From: Candidatus Auribacterota bacterium
GTDB taxonomy: Bacteria > Auribacterota > UBA6266
Reading direction: 5' to 3'
Length of the DNA: 12,119 nt
NCBI GenBank assembly: GCA_016933315.1
Contig: JAFGBE010000132.1
Span: 1-12,119, forward strand
The translations under genes were made by a program, and so were the position numbers. The notes under the pieces were generated by a model, which saw only the letters and a list, made by a program, of their open reading frames with translations, was not told where the DNA came from and searched no databases. Shown here in pieces: positions 5,938-12,119 of this stretch; the first letter of the stretch is position 1, and every line of letters begins with the position of its first letter.

Positions 5938-7670
5938 GCGAAAGAACAGGAAAGATATCGGGCATAAACGGCAATATGATAGTGGTCGAGTTCGAAGATT
6001 ACGTTCTTCAGAACGAAGTCGCGTATGCCGTTACGGGAGAGGAAAAACTAAAATCCGAAGTAATAAGGGTAAGAGGCAGCAAGGCAGACCTGCAGGTGTA
6101 TGAAAACACCGAGGGGTTGAAAGTCGGGGACAGGGTTGAATTCTCAGGAGAGCTCCTGTCTGTCGAGCTCGGGCCGGGGCTGCTTACGCAGGTTTATGAC
6201 GGGCTTCAGAACCCCCTCCCACAGGTTGCGGAGAAATGCGGTTATTTTTTAAAGAGGGGCGTTTATCTGAACGCTCTTTCCTATGATCAGAAATGGGATT
6301 TTACCCCTGAAGCCAAAAAAGGCGATAAAGTCAAAGCAGGAGATTTCCTCGGTTCGGTGCCCGAAGGGATTTTCAGGCACTGCATAATGGTTCCTTTTTC
6401 GCTCAGGGATGAATACGAAGTGGTTACCGTCGCCAAGAAAGGCAGTTACACCGGAAAAGATGTGATTGCGGAGCTTAAAGATAAAAAGGGGAACCCCGAA
6501 AAAGTTTCCATGGTGCAAACCTGGCCGGTTAAATTGCCGATCAAGGCATATACAGAAAAACTGAAACCGTCAGACCCGCTTATCACCAAAGTAAGGATCA
6601 TTGACACACTGGTACCTGTTGCCAGAGGGGGAACATATTGTATCCCCGGGCCTTTCGGAGCGGGGAAAACGGTCCTGCAGCAGATTACAAGCAGGCATGC
6701 GGAGGTGGATGTAGTGATTATTGCCGCGTGCGGCGAGAGAGCGGGCGAAGTCGTGGAGACCCTGCGTGAATTCCCGGAACTCAAAGATCCGCGGACGGGA
6801 AAATCTCTGATGGAAAGGACCATAATCATATGCAACACGAGTTCAATGCCTGTCGCCGCGAGGGAATCGAGCGTCTATACCGCGGTGACGATTGCGGAGT
6901 ATTACCGGCAGATGGGCCTGAACGTGCTTTTGCTTCCCGATTCCACGTCACGCTGGGCGCAGGCCATGAGAGAGATGTCGGGAAGGCTTGAGGAAATTCC
7001 CGGGGAAGAAGCGTTTCCCGCCTATCTGGAATCGCGTATCGCATCATTTTATGAAAGGGCGGGCATTGTACGCCTTAATAACGGCAAAATCGGCTCGGTC
7101 ACTATCGGGGGGACTGTCAGCCCTGCCGGCGGCAACTTTGAGGAACCTGTTACGCAGGCAACACTGAAAGTCGTGGGCGCGTTTCTCGGCTTGTCCCGCG
7201 AAAGGTCTGATGCAAGAAAATATCCCGCGATAGACCCTCTTGATTCGTGGAGCAAATATAAAAGCGTTGTCAATCAGGAACATGTCGAATATGTAAAATA
7301 TGTTTTGCGTAAAAGCTCCGAAGTCGAACAGATGATGAAGGTTGTAGGCGAAGAAGGGACGGCGATGGAGGATTTCACGGAATATCTCAAGGGCGAATTT
7401 GTCGACGATGTGTATCTGCAGCAGAACGCTTTCGATGATGTTGACGGGGCGACGCCCGCCGAAAGGCAGGAATATGTGTTCGGCGTCCTGCATGAAATCT
7501 TAAAATCGGAATTTGCTTTCGGCGCGAAAGACGAAGCGAGGCATTTTTTCCACGAGCTGAGACAGGAATTTAAAAACTGGAATTCAGACCCGTGGAAAAG
7601 CGACGCGTTTAAGAAAAGGGAGCAATCCCTGAAGGAAAAAGTTAAAAAGCAGGTAAAAGATAAGGGATAA
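5934..7670 (+). CDS. atpA: V/A-type ATP synthase catalytic subunit A
   Basis: Catalytic nucleotide-binding subunit of the A3B3 head; it hydrolyses or makes ATP in the cytoplasm. At 578 residues it matches A subunits. Visible parts are an N-terminal beta-barrel with GKISGINGNMIVVE, the A-specific inserted region at about 110-195 (YLNALSYDQKWDFTPEAKKGDKV), Walker A GPFGAGKT (239-246), the catalytic glutamate segment AACGERAGEV (265-273), and Walker B/arginine region VLLLPDSTSRWAQAMREMSGRLEEIPGEEAFPAYL (331-365). GGTVSPAGGNFEEPVTQATLKVVGAFLGLS follows. An intact P-loop and the inserted domain separate it from subunit B and from F-type beta. A strong AAGGAG (5920-5925) lies inside the DUF2764 end, eight bases before the ATG, which overlaps the preceding stop. 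The B subunit gene follows after 3 bases. Confidence 0.98.
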   Translation: MSERTGKISGINGNMIVVEFEDYVLQNEVAYAVTGEEKLKSEVIRVRGSKADLQVYENTEGLKVGDRVEFSGELLSVELGPGLLTQVYDGLQNPLPQVAEKCGYFLKRGVYLNALSYDQKWDFTPEAKKGDKVKAGDFLGSVPEGIFRHCIMVPFSLRDEYEVVTVAKKGSYTGKDVIAELKDKKGNPEKVSMVQTWPVKLPIKAYTEKLKPSDPLITKVRIIDTLVPVARGGTYCIPGPFGAGKTVLQQITSRHAEVDVVIIAACGERAGEVVETLREFPELKDPRTGKSLMERTIIICNTSSMPVAARESSVYTAVTIAEYYRQMGLNVLLLPDSTSRWAQAMREMSGRLEEIPGEEAFPAYLESRIASFYERAGIVRLNNGKIGSVTIGGTVSPAGGNFEEPVTQATLKVVGAFLGLSRERSDARKYPAIDPLDSWSKYKSVVNQEHVEYVKYVLRKSSEVEQMMKVVGEEGTAMEDFTEYLKGEFVDDVYLQQNAFDDVDGATPAERQEYVFGVLHEILKSEFAFGAKDEARHFFHELRQEFKNWNSDPWKSDAFKKREQSLKEKVKKQVKDKG

Positions 7671-7673
7671 ATT

Positions 7674-9062
7674 ATGCGTAAAGTATACAGCAGGATACTT
7701 CAGATAGTCGGAGATGTTATAACCGTCGAAGCCGAAGGGGTCGGCAACCAGGAACTTGCCGAGATAAACACTTCGAGGGGAAAATCGCTTGCCCAGGTGA
7801 TAAAGCTTGACGGCAATAAAGTTTCTCTTCAGGTGTTTGCGGGAAGCAGGGGAGTGTCCACCGGCGATGAAGTAAGGTTTTTGGGGCACAGGATGCAGGT
7901 TTCCTTCTCGGACGATTTAATGGGCAGGATTTTCGACGGCAGCGGGATCCCGAGAGACAACGGACCTTCTCTTGCCGACAGCATGGTTGAGATCGGCGGC
8001 CCGTCGGTCAATCCCGCAAAAAGGATCATTCCCAACAGGATGGTCAGGACAGGAATCCCGATGATAGATGTTTTTAATTCTCTTGTGGTATCGCAGAAGC
8101 TTCCCATTTTCTCTGTCGCCGGAGAGCCTTACAATGAGCTCCTTTCCAGGATAGCCATGCAGGCGGAAGTCGACGTGATAATACTCGGGGGTCTGGGGTT
8201 GAAGTATGATGATTTCCTGTTTTTCAGGGATACGCTCGAGGAACACGGCGCGCTGTCGCGCTCGATATTGTTTATACATACCGCATCGGATCCTACGGTG
8301 GAATGTATCATGGTCCCCGATATGTGCCTTGCGGTTGCGGAACAATTTGCGCTTAAAGGCAAAAACGTGCTTGTCCTTTTGACGGATATGACTAATTTCG
8401 CCGACGCCCTGAAAGAAGTTGCCATTACGATGGAGCAGATACCTTCCAACAGAGGTTATCCGGGGGACCTGTATAGCCAGCTTGCCTCCCGCTATGAGAA
8501 AGCGGTCGATTTTTCCGATGCGGGTTCGATAACCGTGCTCGCGGTTACCACGATGCCCGGAGACGACGTGACGCATCCAGTCCCGGACAATACGGGTTAC
8601 ATTACGGAAGGCCAGTTCTATCTCAGGAACGGCAGGATAGAACCATTCGGCTCGTTAAGCAGGCTCAAGCAGCAGGTTAACGGGAAAACAAGGGAAGACC
8701 ACAGGACGGTTATGGATACGATGATACAGCTGTATGCCGATTTCAAGGACACAAAGGAAAAACTCGCGATGGGATTCCAGATGAGCAAGTGGGATGAAAA
8801 ACTGCTCAAGTACGGAAGCCTGTTTGAAGATAAGCTCATGTCTCTTAAGGTGAATATCCCTCTTGAGAAAGCCCTTGACCTGGGATGGGAAATAATGGCG
8901 GAATGTTTCTCTCCGGAGGAAACCGGGGTGAGAACGGAAATGGCAAACAAATTCTGGCCGAAGGGAAAAATTGCCGAGGAACAGGAAAGCCGGCCGGATG
9001 AGACGGAAGAAGAACAGAATGAAGGGCCGAAAACAGTCGAGGACTTGAGCAAACAGGAATAA
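7674..9062 (+). CDS. atpB: V/A-type ATP synthase regulatory subunit B
   Basis: Non-catalytic partner of subunit A in the A3B3 head. The 462 residues contain FDGSGIPRDNGP (87-98), IPNRMVRTGIPMIDVFNSLVVSQKLPIFS (119-147), VLVLLTDMTNFADALKEVAITMEQIPSNRGYPGDLYSQLASRYEKA (232-277), TMPGDDVTHPVPDNTGYITEGQ (293-314) and SLSRLKQQVNGKTREDH (327-343). The P-loop position reads VAGEPYNE (148-155), so no Walker A is present, as expected for B; this version is the wording seen in spirochaete B subunits. After the usual end (FWPKG, 427-431) comes an extra tail of about 30 residues rich in Glu and Gln (EEQESRPDETEEEQNEGP), probably disordered and of unknown use. Start ATG at 7674 has AAGGGA at 7662-7667, and only 3 bases separate it from the subunit A stop, favouring matched output of the two head subunits. 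Confidence 0.98.
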   Translation: MRKVYSRILQIVGDVITVEAEGVGNQELAEINTSRGKSLAQVIKLDGNKVSLQVFAGSRGVSTGDEVRFLGHRMQVSFSDDLMGRIFDGSGIPRDNGPSLADSMVEIGGPSVNPAKRIIPNRMVRTGIPMIDVFNSLVVSQKLPIFSVAGEPYNELLSRIAMQAEVDVIILGGLGLKYDDFLFFRDTLEEHGALSRSILFIHTASDPTVECIMVPDMCLAVAEQFALKGKNVLVLLTDMTNFADALKEVAITMEQIPSNRGYPGDLYSQLASRYEKAVDFSDAGSITVLAVTTMPGDDVTHPVPDNTGYITEGQFYLRNGRIEPFGSLSRLKQQVNGKTREDHRTVMDTMIQLYADFKDTKEKLAMGFQMSKWDEKLLKYGSLFEDKLMSLKVNIPLEKALDLGWEIMAECFSPEETGVRTEMANKFWPKGKIAEEQESRPDETEEEQNEGPKTVEDLSKQE

Positions 9063-9105
9063 CAGAGGCACTCGGTTCAGCACATAAAAAAGAAAGCCCG
9101 TATAA

Positions 9106-9720
9106 ATGGCAAAAAAGAAAATTAAATTCACAAAAGGCGAGTTGAAAGGCCAGAGAGATTCACTCGGGCAATTCCAGAGGTATCTGCCGACGCTTCAGCT
9201 GAAACAGCAGCAATTGCAGATGGAAGTGAGGAAAACCGAAGCCAAACTCAGAAAACACCGCGAGGAGATAGAGGAAATCAAGAAAGAGATGGTGAGTTGG
9301 ATAGGTATTCTTGCCGAGCCCGGCATAGACCTTTCAGGGTGGGTAAGGCCCAGAAACATCATTACATCCACCGACAATATTGCCGGAGTGACCATCCCTG
9401 TTTTCAAGGGCGTTGATTTCCCCGATACGGAATACGACCTTTTTGTTATGCCCCTGTGGGTCGATTCCGCCATAGACCAGATGAGAAAGGTCGCCGAACT
9501 GCTTGCGGAGAACAATGTCGTGAAAAAACAGTATGAGCTGTTAAACAGGGAGCTCAAAACGACGATGCAGAGAGTGAACCTTTTTGAAAAAGTGAAAATA
9601 CCCGAATGCAAAGAAAATATAAAAAGGATAAGGATATATATAGGAGACCAGGAAACCAACGCGGTCGGCAGAAGCAAGATAGCGAAGAAGAAGATAGAAA
9701 AAGTGCTTCAGGCCGCATAA
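9106..9720 (+). CDS. atpD: V/A-type ATP synthase subunit D (central rotor stalk)
   Basis: Subunit D is the central shaft that rotates inside the A3B3 head, analogous to gamma in F-type enzymes. At 204 residues it is of normal length. Two long helices are evident: N-terminal 5-65 (FTKGELKGQRDSL, then LQLKQQQLQMEVRKTEAKLRKHREEIEEIKKEM) and C-terminal about 125-204. The latter carries the family block TTMQRVNLFEKVKIPECKENIKRI, where QRVN followed by a helix breaker is typical. A middle loop (PLWVDSAID) joins them. The ribosome site is poor (AGAAAG, 9091-9096), although the start fits the family N-terminus MAKKKIKFTK. A gap of 43 bases separates it from subunit B. A single copy is needed per complex, so weak initiation would fit, but this is inference. 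No subunit F gene accompanies it. Confidence 0.94.
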   Translation: MAKKKIKFTKGELKGQRDSLGQFQRYLPTLQLKQQQLQMEVRKTEAKLRKHREEIEEIKKEMVSWIGILAEPGIDLSGWVRPRNIITSTDNIAGVTIPVFKGVDFPDTEYDLFVMPLWVDSAIDQMRKVAELLAENNVVKKQYELLNRELKTTMQRVNLFEKVKIPECKENIKRIRIYIGDQETNAVGRSKIAKKKIEKVLQAA

Positions 9721-9742
9721 AGACGGGTGTGAAAGTTATAAT

Positions 9743-11542
9743 ATGATTGTCCCTATGAAAAAAATTAATATTGTCGTGCAGAGCAAAGACACGTCGGATG
9801 CCCTGGAGCAGCTTTCTTCCCTGGGGTTGGTTCATGTGGAGAATGTCGAGCCCCCGCACAGCCATGCGGTCGACGAGGTCCAAAAAGATATTTATATGAT
9901 ATCCAGGGCGATAGAGATCCTGCCTCCCGCGGCGGAAGATACCACCGAGAAAAAAATTGAGAACTGGGGCAAAATAATAAACGAGATCCTGGATTTGAGG
10001 GATTACAGGAGCAGGCTTGCGGAAAAATCAGGGAAACTCCAGAGGCATATAGATATATGGGATGACTGGGGAGATTTCGATATTTCCCTCATAAGGAGGT
10101 TCCAGCAAAAAGGGGTGTATGTTTATCTTGCCGAGTTGCCGGTGAAGGAACTCAACGCTCTTCCCCCTGATATTTTTGTTGAAGTTATTTCCAGAAGCAG
10201 CGGCCTGGCGCGATGTGCCCTTGTTTCCGGCGCAGAAAGGGAGTTTTCATTTAAAACGGCTGCGCTGCCTGACAGGAGGCTTTCCGAAGTGCGGGCGGAG
10301 AAGAAGGAGATTGACGGCAAAATCAGCGAAATAGACGGAAACCTCAAAGAATATGCCCAGTACAGGAACGAGCTCAAGACAATGCTTGAACACCTGGAGA
10401 AGGAAATAGAATTCGAGAAAGCCCGGGCCGGGATGGGCAGCCAGGGCACCCTCTCTTATCTGAAAGGGTATTGCCCGTTTGACAGGGTCGGCGACCTGGA
10501 AAATGCTGCGGAAAAAAATAAATGGGCGGTCCTGTCGGAAGATCCGTCCGGCGCCGACAACGTCCCTACCCTAATAAGAAATCCAAAATGGATCGAGCTT
10601 ATCAGGCCGGTTTTCGACATAATAAAAACCGTGCCCGGATACAGGGAAGTGGATATAAGCGTTGTCTTCCTCCTGTTTTTCTCTGTCTTTTTCGCGATGC
10701 TTATCGGAGACGCGGGTTATGGAGCTTTAATCCTGTCTGCCGTGGTTTTCCTGAATATCAAGCTGGGAAATAAAATGAAGGATAAAACGCCTTTACTCCT
10801 TATGTATGTTTTGAGCGTTGCGACGATCATCTGGGGTGTGCTGACGGGCACTATTTTCGGGCAGGTCTGGATAAAACAGACTTTTAAACCTTTGATGCCC
10901 TGGCTGACCGTGGATTCCAATATGAAAGAATTGTGTTTTGTCATCGGGGCCGTGCAGCTTACGATAGCGCATATATGGCTGGCGGTGAGAAAGATGCCGT
11001 CAGTCGTTTTTATCGCGGATCTGGGCTGGGTCTCGGTGATATGGGGCGCCTTTTTTCTTGCGAAAACATTTATCGTCGGCACACAATTCCCTGCATTCGC
11101 CGCATGGCTTTTCATATGCGGGATATCCGCGGTGTTATTTTTCACTGTCCCGTTTAAAAATTTTTTCAAGGACCTTTTCCCGAGGCTTATTACAACGTTT
11201 TTAAGCATTATAGGGAGTTTTTCCGATGTCGTTTCTTATATAAGGCTTTTTGCCGTCGGGATGGCTTCAGTCGCAATAGCGGACGCTTTTAACCAGATGG
11301 CGGAAGGTTTCGGCTGGTCGTCGGTAGTAACGGGCCTTGCTACAGTGCTGATTCTCCTGATAGGCCACGGGCTTAATATCGTGCTGGGAGCTATGGCTGT
11401 TCTTGTGCACGGCGTGAGGCTGAATGTACTGGAATTCTCAAATCATCTGAACATGGAATGGTCAGGAATGGAATACAGCCCGTTTAAGGGCGAAAGAGCG
11501 GATTTACTCAAAAGCAAACTTGAAATAGGAGGAAAAGAATAA
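9743..11542 (+). CDS. atpI: V/A-type ATP synthase membrane subunit I (a subunit)
   Basis: Membrane arm that forms the ion half-channels beside the K ring. At 599 residues it is slightly short of the ~650 common in the family. The soluble N-terminal half starts with MIVPMKKINIVVQ, the typical opening that confirms the ATG, and includes a helical hairpin of long charged helices (about 178-230). From residue 305 on there are about seven or eight membrane segments: roughly 305-337 (with GDAGYG, 322-327), 349-375, 396-416, 421-447, 450-470, 483-515 and 525-557. The essential ring-facing arginine is Arg501 in SYIRLFAVGMAS. GHGLNIVLGAMAVLVHGVRLNVLEFSNHL (541-569) is the conserved last helix region and C-terminal motif. 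It lies in the cytoplasmic membrane with K, and its stop overlaps the K start by one base. The ribosome site is weak. Confidence 0.97.
   Translation: MIVPMKKINIVVQSKDTSDALEQLSSLGLVHVENVEPPHSHAVDEVQKDIYMISRAIEILPPAAEDTTEKKIENWGKIINEILDLRDYRSRLAEKSGKLQRHIDIWDDWGDFDISLIRRFQQKGVYVYLAELPVKELNALPPDIFVEVISRSSGLARCALVSGAEREFSFKTAALPDRRLSEVRAEKKEIDGKISEIDGNLKEYAQYRNELKTMLEHLEKEIEFEKARAGMGSQGTLSYLKGYCPFDRVGDLENAAEKNKWAVLSEDPSGADNVPTLIRNPKWIELIRPVFDIIKTVPGYREVDISVVFLLFFSVFFAMLIGDAGYGALILSAVVFLNIKLGNKMKDKTPLLLMYVLSVATIIWGVLTGTIFGQVWIKQTFKPLMPWLTVDSNMKELCFVIGAVQLTIAHIWLAVRKMPSVVFIADLGWVSVIWGAFFLAKTFIVGTQFPAFAAWLFICGISAVLFFTVPFKNFFKDLFPRLITTFLSIIGSFSDVVSYIRLFAVGMASVAIADAFNQMAEGFGWSSVVTGLATVLILLIGHGLNIVLGAMAVLVHGVRLNVLEFSNHLNMEWSGMEYSPFKGERADLLKSKLEIGGKE
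11527..11532 (+). promoter_or_regulatory. Strong ribosome binding site of the K subunit gene
   Basis: AGGAGG is a full Shine-Dalgarno core, placed inside the subunit I gene nine bases before the K ATG, and the strongest in the ATPase block beyond that of subunit A. The rotor ring needs many copies of K, so efficient initiation here would suit the stoichiometry; the link is inference. Confidence 0.7.
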
Positions 11543-11994
11543 TGGCCGGGAATATTTTATCGCAGTTTCAGGATTTAGGTTTTTCTGCAGCTCTGGCGTT
11601 TGCTGCAATAGGTTCTGCATTGGGAACGGGCGCCGCAGGTATGGCGGCGGTCGGCGCATGGAAGAAATGTTTTGCGCAGAGCAAAGCGGCGCCTTTCATC
11701 CTTACGGTTTTTGTCGGCGCGCCCCTGTCGCAGACTATTTACGGTTTTATTGTTATGAATACACTCTCAGCCAAAGCTGGCTCGGGTGTGTATCTGTGGG
11801 CGGCGGGTATTTTTGCCGGCATTGCGTTGGGGATGAGCGCGTTGATGCAGGGTAAAGCCGGGGCGGCAGCTTCCGACGCGATGGCCGAAACAGGCAAAGG
11901 ATTCGGCAACTACATCATGGTGCTCGGCGTGATAGAGACAGTGGCTCTTTTTGTGATGGTCTTTATCATGATGGGCGTCGCGAATGTGAAATAG
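11542..11994 (+). CDS. atpK: V/A-type ATP synthase rotor subunit K (c ring, proteolipid)
   Basis: Ring-forming proteolipid that carries the transported ion. The 150 residues form two fused helical hairpins (four membrane helices at about 13-38, 48-75, 82-104 and 122-146), the standard duplicated V-type form of ~155 residues. Helix 1 is rich in Gly and Ala (AAIGSALGTGAAGMAAVG). Helix 2 has APLSQTIYGF, helix 3 ends in LMQGKAGAAA, and helix 4 has VIETVALF with the essential carboxylate Glu132. Aligned by eye with Enterococcus hirae NtpK, Ser63, Gln64, Gln103 and Glu132 fall on the sodium ligands Thr64, Gln65, Gln110 and Glu139, which supports sodium coupling. As in other V-type rings only one carboxylate per four helices remains. 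The start overlaps the subunit I stop by one base. It is the last gene of the operon. Confidence 0.97.
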   Translation: MAGNILSQFQDLGFSAALAFAAIGSALGTGAAGMAAVGAWKKCFAQSKAAPFILTVFVGAPLSQTIYGFIVMNTLSAKAGSGVYLWAAGIFAGIALGMSALMQGKAGAAASDAMAETGKGFGNYIMVLGVIETVALFVMVFIMMGVANVK

Positions 11995-12119
11995 TTAAGC
12001 AGGTTGAGGCTAAGGTTAAAGTCCGGGCATACCCTTACGGGCACAGGCAAGCGTGCGGACAAAATCTCGTAGATATTTTATCCGTGTGCCGCGGACACGC
12101 TTACTTTGCAAGCAGGAAA
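11995..12119 (+). other. Structured non-coding tail after the ATPase operon
   Basis: No gene is visible. The strongest element is a hairpin: CGGACAAAAT (12056-12065) against ATTTTATCCG (12075-12084), nine of ten pairs with a 9-base loop. It can be extended outward by G-C and G-U pairs to 12051-12089. A further perfect 7-bp pair, AAGCGTG (12049-12055) with CACGCTT (12096-12102), could enclose it. No T run follows, so it is not a textbook intrinsic terminator. AAGCAGG occurs as a direct repeat at 11997-12003 and 12110-12116. It could be a factor-dependent stop, an mRNA-stabilising structure, or the edge of a small palindromic repeat. Confidence 0.4.

Noticed and set aside
7917..8576. Minus-strand reading frame of 219 codons opposite subunit B
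   Set aside because: Antisense shadow of a strongly conserved gene; composition rich in His and Arg without any domain.
7672..9062. Missing P-loop in subunit B as a sign of a defective gene
   Set aside because: B subunits are non-catalytic and normally lack the Walker A motif; VAGEPYNE is the expected form in spirochaete-like B subunits.
9735..9740. TATAAT before subunit I as an internal promoter
   Set aside because: It lies 2 bases before the ATG, so a transcript starting from it would lack a ribosome site, and no -35 box is evident.

Overview
The window is a compact, bacterial, entirely plus-strand stretch with nine-tenths or more coding density. It carries 11 complete protein genes and no RNA genes, mobile elements, CRISPR arrays or pseudogenes that I can see. 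It falls in two blocks. Block 1 (about 232-4715) is mnmG (tRNA wobble-uridine modification), a radical SAM protein of the YhcC/TIGR01212 type, then parA/soj and parB/spo0J. The mnmG-parA-parB neighbourhood is typical of chromosome regions close to oriC. Two perfect palindromes resembling the ParB target parS lie just before parA. Block 2 (4759-11994) is a V/A-type ATPase cluster in the order E, DUF2764, A, B, D, I, K, with tight spacing or overlaps.

The ATPase order without separate C, F and G genes, and the wording of the B subunit, match the form known from Chlamydiae and spirochaetes such as Borrelia and Treponema, and from various uncultured phyla. The host is therefore a bacterium that uses, or also has, a V/A-type ATPase. 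I cannot name the phylum from this sequence. An uncultured PVC-related, Omnitrophota-, Elusimicrobiota- or spirochaete-like lineage would fit, but that is a guess. The ATPase operon looks somewhat richer in G+C than the leader and the 2989-3097 gap, which are clearly A+T-rich.

How the genes work together: ParA (ATPase) and ParB (parS-binding CTPase) form the chromosome-segregation system. One parS-like site sits inside the last codons of the radical SAM gene. The second overlaps the predicted transcription start of parA, which suggests ParB control of its own operon. The ATPase block encodes the soluble A3B3 head (A, B), a central stalk (D), a peripheral stalk (E), the membrane arm (I) and the rotor ring (K). 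A DUF2764 protein takes the place where subunits C/F are encoded elsewhere. Residues in K match the sodium-binding set known from Enterococcus hirae NtpK, so sodium coupling is a reasonable prediction.

Non-coding sequence is limited to a leader (1-231), the parS/promoter gap (2989-3097), short gaps before the E and D genes, and a strongly structured tail (11995-12119). I found no previously undescribed system. The most informative signals are the two parS-like sites with the promoter overlap, the ion-site residues of K, and the reduced subunit set.
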